A stretch of DNA of 64,000 bases from Wagnerdoeblera intermedia. GTDB lineage: Bacteria > Pseudomonadota > Alphaproteobacteria > Rhodobacterales > Rhodobacteraceae. Below the pieces are notes generated by a model. The model saw only the letters and a program-made list of their open reading frames with translations, was not told the origin of the DNA and did not search any database. Below, one piece after another: positions 16,864-25,381 of the stretch. The position numbers and the translations under genes were made by a program. The stretch's first letter is position 1; the number at the start of each line of letters is the position of its first letter. The stretch lies in assembly GCF_042647465.1 (NCBI RefSeq), contig NZ_JBHRVN010000004.1, one strand, 5' to 3'.

Positions 16864-17723
16864 GCCTGCTGCTCGAGCCATTCACCTATGGCTATATGCT
16901 GAACGCAATGTGGGTTTCGGCGCTCGTCGGCGGCGTTTGTGCCTTTCTCTCGGCCTATCTGATGCTCAAGGGCTGGTCGCTGATCGGTGATGCGCTGTCG
17001 CATTCGGTCGTTCCGGGGGTAGCGGGGGCCTATATGTTGGGCCTGCCTTTCGCGCTGGGGGCCTTTCTCTCGGGCGGGCTGGCGGCGCTGGCGATGCTGG
17101 TGCTTTCAGACCGCAGCGGGCTGAAGTCGGATGTGATCATCGGGCTGATCTTCAGCGCCTTCTTCGGGCTGGGGCTTTTCATGATCTCGGTCTCGCCGGT
17201 CTCTGTTTCGGTGCAGACGATCACCATGGGCAATATCCTGGCGATCAGCCCGGGCGACACGCTGCAGCTGGTGATCATCGCCGGGGTCTCGCTGCTGATC
17301 CTGGCGCTGAAGTGGAAAGACCTGATGGTGGTCTTTTTTGATGAAAGCCATGCGCGCTCGATCGGGCTGCGGCCGGGGCTGATGAAGGGGATCTTCTTCA
17401 CGCTGCTTTCAGCCTGTGTGGTGGCGGCGATGCAGACGGTCGGGGCCTTTCTGGTCATTGCCCTGGTCGTCACGCCGGGGGCGACGGCTTACCTTCTGAC
17501 CGACCGCTTCTCGCAGCTGATTCTTCTGTCAGTCGCCATCGGCACGCTGAGCTGCTTTATCGGGGCTTACTTAAGTTACTTTCTGAACGGGGCGACGGGC
17601 GGGATTATCGTCTGCCTGCAAACGCTTGTCTTCCTGACCGCCTTCTTCTTTGCGCCCAAACACGGACATCTGGCGCTGAAACGCAAAGCGGCTGAGGCCC
17701 TGCGGGCGGAGGCGGGCGTATGA
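16860..17723 (+). CDS. sitC: Manganese/iron ABC transporter, permease
   Basis: The 287-residue ABC-3 family membrane protein has about eight hydrophobic helices. The family block LKGWSLIGDALSHSVVPGVAG is near residues 37-57, with LGLPFALGAF after it. It is coupled to sitB and to sitD by 4-bp overlaps. The presence of two homologous permeases suggests a SitC/SitD heterodimer. Confidence 0.92.
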   Translation: MSLLLEPFTYGYMLNAMWVSALVGGVCAFLSAYLMLKGWSLIGDALSHSVVPGVAGAYMLGLPFALGAFLSGGLAALAMLVLSDRSGLKSDVIIGLIFSAFFGLGLFMISVSPVSVSVQTITMGNILAISPGDTLQLVIIAGVSLLILALKWKDLMVVFFDESHARSIGLRPGLMKGIFFTLLSACVVAAMQTVGAFLVIALVVTPGATAYLLTDRFSQLILLSVAIGTLSCFIGAYLSYFLNGATGGIIVCLQTLVFLTAFFFAPKHGHLALKRKAAEALRAEAGV

Positions 17724-18553
17724 TTGAGACGCTGAGCTTTCCCTTCGTTTTCCCCTTCATGCAGAACGCTTTTTACGTGGCGCTGATCCTGAGCGTGCCT
17801 GCGGGGCTGTTGTCGTGTTTCCTCGTGCTGAAGGGCTGGGCGCTGATGGGGGATGCGGTCTCTCATGCGGTGCTGCCGGGCATCGTTCTGGCCTGGGTGG
17901 CGGGGGTGCCGCTGATCCTTGGGGCTTTTCTGGCGGGGATGCTGACCACGCTCTCGACCGGATGGCTGGCGGGCAACAGCCGGGTGCGGCAGGATACCGT
18001 GATGGGGGTGGTCTTTTCGGGCATGTTCGGCGCCGGGATCGTGCTGCATACGGCCATCGGCTCGGGGCTGCATCTCGATCACATCCTCTTTGGCAATATC
18101 CTTGGCATCGGGCCGGAAGATCTGCGCACCTCAGCGCTGATCGCGCTGCCGGTGGGGATTTTTCTGGTGCTGAAGTGGAAGGACCTGATGTTGCAGGCCT
18201 TTGATACGGTGCAGGCGAAAGCATCAGGGCTGAACACAGGGCTTTTGCACTATGGGCTTCTGACCGCGCTGTCGCTGATGGTGGTGGCCACACTGTCGGC
18301 CACCGGGCTGATCCTGGCGGTAGGGCTGCTGATCGCACCCGGGGCGATTGCTTTTCTGCTGGTGCGCAGCTTCGGGAAGATGCTGGTGGTGGCCTCCGCC
18401 GCCTCGCTTTTGTCGATGTGCGGCGGGATCTACCTCAGCTTCTTCCTCGATTCGGCCCCGGGGGCGACGATCATTCTGGTGCTGACCGCGCTGTTTCTGC
18501 TGGCCTTCGCCTGGCGGCGGCTGCAGATCGCGCGGGTGACGGCTCAGCCCTGA
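17720..18553 (+). CDS. sitD: Manganese/iron ABC transporter, second permease
   Basis: The 277-residue ABC-3 family permease is a paralogue of the preceding gene, with LKGWALMGDAVSHAVLPGIV near residues 36-55 and similar helix spacing. It ends the operon; its last 10 bp overlap the convergent SMP-30 gene, so no intergenic terminator exists. Confidence 0.92.
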   Translation: MIETLSFPFVFPFMQNAFYVALILSVPAGLLSCFLVLKGWALMGDAVSHAVLPGIVLAWVAGVPLILGAFLAGMLTTLSTGWLAGNSRVRQDTVMGVVFSGMFGAGIVLHTAIGSGLHLDHILFGNILGIGPEDLRTSALIALPVGIFLVLKWKDLMLQAFDTVQAKASGLNTGLLHYGLLTALSLMVVATLSATGLILAVGLLIAPGAIAFLLVRSFGKMLVVASAASLLSMCGGIYLSFFLDSAPGATIILVLTALFLLAFAWRRLQIARVTAQP

Positions 18554-19413
18554 TACCAGTCCATCGGCACGCCGCGACGGCCATGGCCGGTGATTTTCAG
18601 CACGGCCCCGTCGAGAGGGCCGTCTGCCTTCAGCCGCCCGCTGTCGGAAATGGTGGTGAGGTAAATCTCGCTCAGATCCGGCCCGCCAAAGCAGAGGGCG
18701 GCGGCATGTTTCACCGGCACATCAATGCGCTGCGTCACCTGACCCTGCGGATCGAGCCGCACGATCGCCGATCCGGTGACCAGCGCGGTCCAGAAGCCGC
18801 CTTCATCATCCAGACAGCAGCCGTCGGGCGGTGAATTGAGGGCTGTGAAATCGGCATAAAGCTGTGCCGGGCCAAGGGTGCCATCGGGCAGAAACTCATA
18901 GCTGTCGGCGCGGCGTGCGGTGCTGTCACAGATGGTGAAAAGCCCGCTCGCCGGATGGATCAGCGGCCCGTTGGCCACCCCGAGAGCCGGGCCAATGCGG
19001 GTGAAACGGTGATCCGTCCCAAGCCGATAGAGACCGCCGAGCGGCGCCTCGCCCGGCTCGCGCAGCGTATGCATGGTGCCAAGAATGAAACTGCCATCCG
19101 GCATGGCTGCGCCGTCATTGAGCCGCATATTGGGGTGATGCACCTCAAGGCGGCCCACCACATGGCGGCTGCCATCGGGATCGATCAGAATCACCTCATC
19201 GCGCAGAGCGACGACCAGACCGCCGCCCTGGCGCAGCGCGAAAGACCCGGCCGGAGCGGGCACTTCGGCCTGCAGGCTTGCCTCACCCTGCGAATCAAGG
19301 GTGACAATCAGCCCTTTGCGGCAGTCCATCAGCCACAGCTTTTCCCCGTCCCAGAGCGGGCATTCGCCCAGGTCGGTGTGAAAACGCCCGAAGCGCTCAA
19401 TTTTCAGCGGCAC
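18544..19413 (-). CDS. SMP-30/gluconolactonase/LRE family protein
   Basis: The 289-residue beta-propeller resembles sugar lactonases that hydrolyse aldonolactones. Family motifs include LGECPLWD (about 16-23), the metal Glu region, MRLNDGAAMPDGSF with the Asn-Asp pair, SPPDGCCLDDEGGFWTAL, and FGGPDLSEIYLTT at the end. No sugar-catabolic genes are adjacent, so the substrate stays open. It overlaps convergent sitD by 10 bp. Confidence 0.87.
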   Translation of the reverse strand: MPLKIERFGRFHTDLGECPLWDGEKLWLMDCRKGLIVTLDSQGEASLQAEVPAPAGSFALRQGGGLVVALRDEVILIDPDGSRHVVGRLEVHHPNMRLNDGAAMPDGSFILGTMHTLREPGEAPLGGLYRLGTDHRFTRIGPALGVANGPLIHPASGLFTICDSTARRADSYEFLPDGTLGPAQLYADFTALNSPPDGCCLDDEGGFWTALVTGSAIVRLDPQGQVTQRIDVPVKHAAALCFGGPDLSEIYLTTISDSGRLKADGPLDGAVLKITGHGRRGVPMDWYQG

Positions 19414-19481
19414 GACGGTCCCCTCCGGCAGTTGTTCAAACCCTGAGCCTCCCTTAAAGCAGCGAAGGAGGAGCCGCCAGC

Positions 19482-20090
19482 ATGAGGGGGAAAATGCGGG
19501 AACCAGCTGCAGACAAGGTCACAGCCATTCTTGAGACCGCCGCAGAGCTTTTCGCCTCAAAAGGCTATGAAGCCACGTCGATGCGCGACATCGCCCAGGG
19601 GGCTGGCGTCTCTAAGTCCTTACTTTACCACCATTTTACCGACAAATATCAGATCTTCACCCGAATCACCTCGCAATCCGGTCTCGGGCTGAATGAGGCG
19701 GTCGCCAGAGCGATTCCGAAAGAGGCCAGTGCCTCGGAGCAGCTTGAGATTTTCATGCGGACAACGGCGGATTTCTTTGAGGAGAACCGTCTGTCCTGGA
19801 TCTCGGCCTCGCAGGAGTTCTGGACCTCGAATGAGGCGCAGATGTCTTTGCAGATGAAGCTGCGCCGCGATTCGTTTGAGACGATGTTGCGGCGGATCCT
19901 TGAAGAGGGGGTGAAGCGCGGCGAGTTTCAGATCAGCGATGTGCGCCTTGCAGGGCGGATGATTCTGTCATCGCTGAACTGGATGTATCGCTGGTATAAT
20001 CCGGCAGGCAGCCGCGCTGCGCGCGATATTGCGGGGGAATATTACCGCATGATCGCCTTTGGCATCACGCCGCGCGGGGAGCAGGGCTGA
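19482..20090 (+). CDS. TetR/AcrR family regulator
   Basis: The 202-residue protein has the TetR DNA-binding domain (AAELFASKGYEATSMRDIAQGAGVSKSLLYHHFTDK, about residues 19-54) and a C-terminal domain of the kind seen in regulators of CoA-ester catabolism. GGAGGAG precedes the ATG at 19482. It stands beside a catabolic cluster whose divergent promoter region holds two TetR-type palindromes, so it is the probable repressor of tctC and the crotonase operon. The inducer is likely an acyl-CoA intermediate, by analogy with KstR2-like regulators. Confidence 0.88.
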   Translation: MRGKMREPAADKVTAILETAAELFASKGYEATSMRDIAQGAGVSKSLLYHHFTDKYQIFTRITSQSGLGLNEAVARAIPKEASASEQLEIFMRTTADFFEENRLSWISASQEFWTSNEAQMSLQMKLRRDSFETMLRRILEEGVKRGEFQISDVRLAGRMILSSLNWMYRWYNPAGSRAARDIAGEYYRMIAFGITPRGEQG

Positions 20091-20156
20091 GCCGGGAAGG
20101 GCCGGGAGACGCTGTCGGGCGCTTTACGTGGGGGTACGGCGCTTTCGGGCAACCCC

Positions 20157-20212
20157 GGGGAGGGCTGCCTGCCCTCCCCGGACCCCGCCCGGGAGTATTT
20201 TTAAAAGCCAAA
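20157..20212. repeat. Hairpin intergenic repeat, copy 1
   Basis: GGGGAGGGC-TGCCT-GCCCTCCCC forms a perfect 9-bp hairpin, followed by GGACCCCGCCCGGGAG and then TATTTTTAAAAGCCA. Nearly the same 56-bp unit recurs at 54052. Both copies lie between convergent genes, here tetR and tctC, which suggests use as a bidirectional terminator. Confidence 0.85.
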
Positions 20213-20222
20213 CTGGCCGGAG

Positions 20223-21197
20223 TCAGTTCAGTTTCAGCCCCTGGTCTTCGATCACTTTGCCCCAGACCTCTTTGTCCCGGGCCAGTTGTGCATCCAGAAC
20301 CTCCGGGCCGCCGGCCTTTTCATATTGACCGTTATTGGACAACAGATCGCGGTAAGCTTCGGACTGCACGGTTTTCACCGCAGCCGCCGAGAGGCTGTCG
20401 ATGATGTCCTGCGGAGTGCCTGCGGGGGCGTGAAGTGCCGTCCAATAGGTCGCCTGCAGCTGCGGATAGCCGAGTTCGGTGACCGTGGGGATCTCGGGGA
20501 AGGCCGGATCGCGTTCTGCGGTGGTCAGCGCCAGCATCTTCAGATCGCCGTTCTTGACGTATTCGGTCAGGGCGATGGGCGTGGCATTGGACATCTCGGC
20601 CTGGCCGCCGATGAGATCGACGAGCGAGGAGGGGTTGTTTTTATAGGCCACGGCGCGGACGTCGATGCCGAAGGCCCGGCCAAAGATCGCGCCGTAAAGA
20701 TCGGTCACGGAGCCCGGGCCGAGGGTGCCGTAGCGGATCGGTTTGCCGTTGGTTTTTGACCACTCCGCGAGTTCTTCGACCGAATTGACGCCGAGAGCTG
20801 AGGGCACGGTGATGGTCAGCGGGCCCTCAAACATCATGGCGACGGAGGCGAAATCCTCGAGCTTATAGGGCAGCTTTGCGCGCAGCATGGTGTTGAGGGA
20901 GACCGGGCCGGTGCCGCCCAGAAGCAGGGTCGTGCCATCAGCCTTCGCTTTGGCCACAAAGGTCGCGCCAATGATGCCATTGGCACCGGGCTTGTTTTCG
21001 ACAAAGACGTTGCGGCCGAGTTCTTTGGACATGCCGTCGGCCAGCATGCGGGCAAAGGCGTCATTCGTGCCGCCTGCGGCATAGGGAACAACAATGGTCA
21101 CCGGCCCTTCGGATGCCAGGGCCGCGAGCGGGGCACCAAGGGCAACTGCGGCGGTGACTGCAGCAGTGAAGGCGCGGCGCGTCAGTGTAAGGCTCAT
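20223..21197 (-). CDS. tctC: Tripartite tricarboxylate transporter substrate-binding protein
   Basis: The 324-residue Bug/TctC family protein has a signal peptide with a twin-arginine pair (TRRAFTAA) and ALA-S near residue 28. Family blocks are IVVPYAAGGTNDAFAR, VENKPGANGIIGA and the ligand-loop region YGTLGPGSVTDLYG. It captures a carboxylate in the periplasm for the TctA/TctB permease, whose genes lie 6 kb away on the other strand. It is divergent from the crotonase gene and probably under the same TetR operators. Confidence 0.92.
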   Translation of the reverse strand: MSLTLTRRAFTAAVTAAVALGAPLAALASEGPVTIVVPYAAGGTNDAFARMLADGMSKELGRNVFVENKPGANGIIGATFVAKAKADGTTLLLGGTGPVSLNTMLRAKLPYKLEDFASVAMMFEGPLTITVPSALGVNSVEELAEWSKTNGKPIRYGTLGPGSVTDLYGAIFGRAFGIDVRAVAYKNNPSSLVDLIGGQAEMSNATPIALTEYVKNGDLKMLALTTAERDPAFPEIPTVTELGYPQLQATYWTALHAPAGTPQDIIDSLSAAAVKTVQSEAYRDLLSNNGQYEKAGGPEVLDAQLARDKEVWGKVIEDQGLKLN

Positions 21198-21230
21198 CTT
21201 TTCCCCTCCGTCATGGGTGCAAAGCGCGGG

Positions 21231-21246
21231 CTGACCGAATGGTCGG
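21231..21246. promoter_or_regulatory. TetR-type operator, tctC side
   Basis: CTGACCGAATGGTCGG is an imperfect palindrome that shares CTGACCGA and GGTC with the perfect site at 21480. It sits 34 bp upstream of the tctC start. Confidence 0.6.
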
Positions 21247-21479
21247 CTTTTGGTTGACGTGAACGTCGCCTTTGCGGGGGCTGCGGTAAAATGAAGCGAT
21301 GCGGAAGGTCAACTGCGGCGCAGGCTGTGACGTTACGGCACATTGAGAGCGGGGGAGATAAAGGTGATAGATCATTGAGGTCATTCGTCTGTGCTGCGTT
21401 TTCTGCAGATCTGTTCTGCGGATCAAAGCGGCTGCACAGCCTTGTTCACCGGATGCTGCAATTATAGCCAAAACCTGCC

Positions 21480-21495
21480 CTGACCGATCGGTCAG
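21480..21495. promoter_or_regulatory. TetR-type operator, crotonase side
   Basis: CTGACCGATCGGTCAG is a perfect 16-bp palindrome 19 bp before the crotonase start. The ACCGATCGGT core is typical of TetR-family sites. The TetR gene at 19482 is the natural candidate regulator. Confidence 0.7.
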
Positions 21496-21513
21496 CAGAT
21501 GGGGAGGTTATCA

Positions 21514-22284
21514 ATGGCAGAGCAGTTCGTTCGTCTCGAAGTCTCGGATTACGTGGCCCTGGTCACGCTCGACCGTGCGCCGGTCAATGCGCTGAACCGG
21601 GAGATGCGGCGGCAGATCGTCGCGACCTTTGATGCCATCTCTGAGCGCGAGGATATTCGCTGTGCGGTTCTGACCAGCACCGGCAAGGCCTTTTGCGCAG
21701 GTGCGGATCTGAAGGACCGTCCGGCAGCTGACATTGCGGGCGATTTCCTTGAGCACAACCGCATCACCCGCGAGACCACCAATGCGATCCGCGAATGCGC
21801 CAAGCCGGTGATTGCCGCGCTGAACGGCACCGCGCTCGGGGCGGGTTTCGCGCTGGCTGCGGCCTGTGACATCATCTACGCCTCAGAGGACGCTTCGGTC
21901 GGTATGCCGGAGATCAACGTGGGTCTGGCGGGCGGGGCGTCGATGCTCAAGACCCTCTTTGGCCGCTCGACCATGCGCCGGATGTTCTTCACCGGTCAGC
22001 GTCTGTCGGCGCAGGATCTGCTGAAGCGCAATGTGGTGGAAGATGTGCTGCCCGCGGATGAGCTGCTGCCGGTCTGCATGGAGCTGGCCCGCGAGATCGC
22101 CTCGAAAGCGCCGCTTGCGACCATTTACGCGAAACGTGCCGCCAATATGGTCGATGTCATGCCGCAGCGCGATGCCTACCGCTTTGAGCAGGAATTCACC
22201 ATGGCGCTGGCGAAAACCGAAGACGCCCGCGAGGCACGCATGGCGTTTCTTGAGAAGCGCAAACCCGTTTTCAAGGGCCGCTGA
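21514..22284 (+). CDS. Enoyl-CoA hydratase/isomerase family protein
   Basis: This 256-residue crotonase has the oxyanion-hole segments GKAFCAGADLKD (about 57-68) and LNGTALGAGFALAAACDI (about 100-117), then MPEINVGLAGGASML where the catalytic Glu region lies. The ATG at 21514 follows GGGGAGG; an ATG at 21499 is upstream of that site. It opens the plus-strand catabolic operon that runs through tctA. The exact CoA substrate is unknown. Confidence 0.9.
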   Translation: MAEQFVRLEVSDYVALVTLDRAPVNALNREMRRQIVATFDAISEREDIRCAVLTSTGKAFCAGADLKDRPAADIAGDFLEHNRITRETTNAIRECAKPVIAALNGTALGAGFALAAACDIIYASEDASVGMPEINVGLAGGASMLKTLFGRSTMRRMFFTGQRLSAQDLLKRNVVEDVLPADELLPVCMELAREIASKAPLATIYAKRAANMVDVMPQRDAYRFEQEFTMALAKTEDAREARMAFLEKRKPVFKGR

Positions 22285-22419
22285 GCCCGCCGCCTGAGGT
22301 CGCCCCCCTGCGACCCGCATGCGCCCCTTCCGTCAGAGCCGGGACGGGGCGTGTTGACGCAAAGACGCGCGGGTGCCGCCCTTCGGGGCGGTGGCCCTGC
22401 GGCAAAACAGAGGTCTGCC

Positions 22420-23631
22420 ATGAGCTTTGACACCAATGTGACCCTGCCTGATCCGGCGACGGATCGCGGCGCTTTCCGCGCCCATGCCCGCAAATGGCTG
22501 GCAGAGAATCTGCCATCGACCCTGCAGGCGGACAGCCTGGATTTCAAATATCCCTCGCTGGATGAAGCCCGCGTCTGGGAAGCCGCGATGCATAAAGCGG
22601 GCCTTTGGGGCATGACCTGGCCGAAAGAATATGGCGGCCATGGTCTGACGCTGCGCGAGCATCTGGCCGTCAACAAAGAGGTTGGCGCCGTTCTGATGCC
22701 GGAATCAGTGGGCTCGATCGGTAAAGAGCTTGCCGGCCCGGTCATCATGGCTGTGGGCACTGAGGCGCAGAAGAACCACTTCCTGCCCAATATCCTGACC
22801 ATGTCGCATATGTGGTGCCAGGGCTTTTCCGAGCCGGAAGCAGGCTCTGACCTCGCCCGTCTGCGCACCCGTGCGGTGCAACAGGAGGACGGCTCCTGGC
22901 GCATCAACGGCCAGAAGATCTGGACCTCGGGCGCGGCCAAGGCGGATTACTGCCTGCTGCTGACCCGCACCGGCACCGTGGCGGACAAGCACCGCGGCAT
23001 GCTGATGTTCGCAGTTCCGATGAACACCCCCGGCATCCGCGTGGTGAACATCAAATCGATCGACGGCAAAGACAGCTTTGCGGAAGTCTTCTTTGATGAC
23101 GTCGTGGTTGCCGATGATGCGCGACTTGGTGCGCCCGATGAGGGCTGGTCGGCTGCGATCCGCGTGCTCTCGATTGAGCGTGCGACCAACCGCATGTATC
23201 GCCCCTGGCGCTTTGAGGCGGAGCTGAAGTTCCTGGTGAAGGCGCTGAAGTCGGACCCGGACCTGGCTGTGAAGCTGGAAGACGCTGATGTGCAGAAGCG
23301 CATTGGTCAGATCGTGACCGAGATCGACGGGCTGAAGGGTCTGATCGAGCGGGCGGTGGATCAGATGATGGGCGGTGCGCCGATCGGTGCGCGCGGCTCG
23401 CTGTCGAAACTGTCCTGGTCGGAAACCCATCAGAGCTTCATGGGCTTCGCCTATGAGATGATCTCGACTGTGACGCCGCTGAATTCGCCCCTCGCGCAGC
23501 GTGCGAAAAAGCATTTCACCACCGCCTATCTCTTTGCCCGGGCTGAGACGATCTATGCCGGCACCTCTGAGGTGCAGTGTGACATCATCGCCCAGCGTAT
23601 CCTTAACCTGCCGACGGAGCTGAAAGCATGA
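22420..23631 (+). CDS. Acyl-CoA dehydrogenase, large subunit
   Basis: The 403-residue FAD enzyme oxidises an acyl-CoA to an enoyl-CoA. Signs are WPKEYGGHGLTLREH, the FAD-contact block WCQGFSEPEAGSDLARL, INGQKIWTSGA and the end ETIYAGTSEVQCDIIAQR. Where MCAD-type enzymes have the catalytic Glu (YEGT), this protein has Ala (YAGT), so the base must be elsewhere or come from a partner. I chose the ATG at 22420, with GAGG upstream. Its stop overlaps the next dehydrogenase gene by 4 bp, which suggests a two-subunit enzyme. Confidence 0.9.
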   Translation: MSFDTNVTLPDPATDRGAFRAHARKWLAENLPSTLQADSLDFKYPSLDEARVWEAAMHKAGLWGMTWPKEYGGHGLTLREHLAVNKEVGAVLMPESVGSIGKELAGPVIMAVGTEAQKNHFLPNILTMSHMWCQGFSEPEAGSDLARLRTRAVQQEDGSWRINGQKIWTSGAAKADYCLLLTRTGTVADKHRGMLMFAVPMNTPGIRVVNIKSIDGKDSFAEVFFDDVVVADDARLGAPDEGWSAAIRVLSIERATNRMYRPWRFEAELKFLVKALKSDPDLAVKLEDADVQKRIGQIVTEIDGLKGLIERAVDQMMGGAPIGARGSLSKLSWSETHQSFMGFAYEMISTVTPLNSPLAQRAKKHFTTAYLFARAETIYAGTSEVQCDIIAQRILNLPTELKA

Positions 23632-24578
23632 GCGACGACAGCCTCTCGCCCGAAGAATTCGCAGAAGCCGCAGGCGCTGCCATCCTCGACGCCCAGTCGC
23701 GTCCTGAAGAAACCCGTGATGTTCTGGCCGAAGCCGGACTCTTCTCGGTCTCGGTGGCGGAAGATCACGGCGGCATGGGTCTTGGGATCGAGTTTTCGGT
23801 TCCCGTTGCCCAGACTGCCGGTGAAAAGCAGCTGCGCTTCCCCGTTGTTGAGCAGATCGTGCTGGCCCGTGCCTTTGCAGGCACCGAAGCAGGTGAGGCC
23901 CTTCTGGGTGGCGCACTGACCGGCACCATCGCTTTTGCAGGTTCACTTGAGGCAGGCTTTGCCGCCCGTGCCGCTTTTGCGACCACGGCGGATGTGATGC
24001 TGGTTGCTGATGGTGACGGTGCCGCGCTGATCGATCTCGGGTCGGTCACGGTAGAGGCCGATGCAACCCTCGATCCCGAAGCTCCCTCGGGCTTTGCGCG
24101 TCTGGAGGGGGCAAAGGTACTCGCACGCCTGGACGCAGCCGCTTATGCTGGGCTCAAGCGCGATGTGACGATCCTCTTTGCGGCCTTCGTGAATGGCGCC
24201 GCTGAGGGCGCGCTGAACCGCTCGGCGGACTATCTGGCGCAGCGCGTGCAGTTTGGTCGTCCGCTTTCGGCAAAACAGGCTGTGCGCCACCATCTGGCCC
24301 GCATGAAGCTGGGCACGGAAGTGGCAATTGCCCGTCTGCGCCGCGCGCTTCTGGACAATGAGTTCGCGGAAAGCCGCGCCGTTGAGACCGCGCTGACCGG
24401 TGCGCTCTCGAATGCGGTCTTTGTGGTCGAGAAGGCCATCCACCTTCATGGCGGCATGGGCTTCACCGAAGAGCTGCCGCTGCATTACTCGTTGCGTGAT
24501 GTGCGCAAAATTGAGACCGCGCTGCAGGCCGGGGCTCAGACCCGCGCCATCGGCCGCGCCTTCATCGACGCCGCCTGA
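23628..24578 (+). CDS. Acyl-CoA dehydrogenase-like, small subunit
   Basis: The 316-residue protein is about 80 residues shorter than normal acyl-CoA dehydrogenases. The N-terminal helical part (EDHGGMGLGIEFSVPV) and C-terminal domain (RVQFGRPLSAKQAVRHHLARM, HLHGGMGFTEELPLHY) are recognisable, while the middle FAD-binding barrel is weakly conserved. It is coupled to the full-length dehydrogenase by an ATGA overlap. This pairing resembles the alpha2beta2 dehydrogenases of steroid and alicyclic catabolism, in which one subunit is degenerate. Confidence 0.85.
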   Translation: MSDDSLSPEEFAEAAGAAILDAQSRPEETRDVLAEAGLFSVSVAEDHGGMGLGIEFSVPVAQTAGEKQLRFPVVEQIVLARAFAGTEAGEALLGGALTGTIAFAGSLEAGFAARAAFATTADVMLVADGDGAALIDLGSVTVEADATLDPEAPSGFARLEGAKVLARLDAAAYAGLKRDVTILFAAFVNGAAEGALNRSADYLAQRVQFGRPLSAKQAVRHHLARMKLGTEVAIARLRRALLDNEFAESRAVETALTGALSNAVFVVEKAIHLHGGMGFTEELPLHYSLRDVRKIETALQAGAQTRAIGRAFIDAA

Positions 24579-24590
24579 GGGGGATTTCGC

Positions 24591-25358
24591 ATGACCGTAA
24601 TCGCACGTGATATGGAAGGCCTTGTGGCGCTGATCACCGGTGCCGGCAACGGCATCGGGCGCGAGACCGCGCTGCAGATGGCCGCACGCGGTGCCACCAT
24701 TGCCGTCAACGACCTCAAACAGGAGTTTGTGGACGCGACCGTTGAGGCGATCATCGCTGCCGGTGGCAAAGCCTTTGGCGTTACCGCCAATGTCGGCACC
24801 CGTGAGGGCGTTCAGGGCGCAGTTGCCGCTGCCAAAGAGCAGGGCGGCCGTTTCGACATCCTGGTGAACAACGCGGCCTGGGTGCGCTATCAGTCGGTGC
24901 CCGAGATCATGCCGGAAACCGTCGACCGCATGCTCGATGTCGGCTTCAAGGGCGTGATCTGGGCAATCCAGGCGGCCACTGAGGCGATGGATCCCGAGCG
25001 TGGTGGCGCGATCGTCAACGTGGCCTCGACGGCTGCGGTGCGCTCGACGCTGAATTCGGTGGTCTATTCGGGTATCAAATCGGGGATCCTTGGGATCACC
25101 CGTGCGGCGGGTGCGGAACTGGGCGCGCGCAAAATCCGCGTGAACGCTGTCTGCCCCTCGGCCGTTCCGACCGAAGGCACGCAGCGCAACCGCAACGAAG
25201 AGCGCGACAACAAACGCATCGCGGCAACGCCGATGGGCCGTCTGGGCACCGTCACGGATATCGCGCAGGCCATCTGCTATCTCGCAAGCCCCCAGGCGGA
25301 GTTCATCACCGCCCAGGCGCTGGTCGTGGATGGCGGTGTGACCTTCACCAATATCTGA
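24591..25358 (+). CDS. SDR family oxidoreductase
   Basis: The 255-residue NAD(P)-dependent dehydrogenase has the cofactor motif TGAGNGIG (residues 16-23), the NNAA motif, catalytic Ser in NVASTAA and the active-site pair YSGIK. The end QALVVDGGVT is typical. It probably oxidises the hydroxyacyl-CoA made by the crotonase, by position in the operon. It follows the small dehydrogenase subunit by 12 bp. Confidence 0.9.
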   Translation: MTVIARDMEGLVALITGAGNGIGRETALQMAARGATIAVNDLKQEFVDATVEAIIAAGGKAFGVTANVGTREGVQGAVAAAKEQGGRFDILVNNAAWVRYQSVPEIMPETVDRMLDVGFKGVIWAIQAATEAMDPERGGAIVNVASTAAVRSTLNSVVYSGIKSGILGITRAAGAELGARKIRVNAVCPSAVPTEGTQRNRNEERDNKRIAATPMGRLGTVTDIAQAICYLASPQAEFITAQALVVDGGVTFTNI

Positions 25359-25381
25359 GCTGACGGGCAGGGGGGAGCGCC

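Larger units (their letters stand above)
21198..21513. promoter_or_regulatory. Divergent promoter region between tctC and the crotonase operon
   Basis: This 316-bp region has no convincing gene. It is less GC-rich than its flanks and holds one TetR-type palindrome near each end. The tctC start is preceded by GAGGGGAAAAG on the minus strand and the crotonase start by GGGGAGG on the plus strand. Confidence 0.7.

Noticed and set aside
21211..21471. An 86-codon open frame in the tctC/crotonase gap
   Set aside because: It covers a TetR-type operator and promoter space, has no good ribosome binding site and an unusual composition.
22374..22395. A hairpin GCCGCCC-TTCG-GGGCGGT before the acyl-CoA dehydrogenase gene
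   Set aside because: The stem is imperfect at its base and lacks a T-run; it sits within what looks like one operon, so I do not call a terminator.
22705..23946. A 413-codon open frame on the minus strand
   Set aside because: It lies opposite the two acyl-CoA dehydrogenase genes, whose motifs are clear; the antisense product has no recognisable domain.
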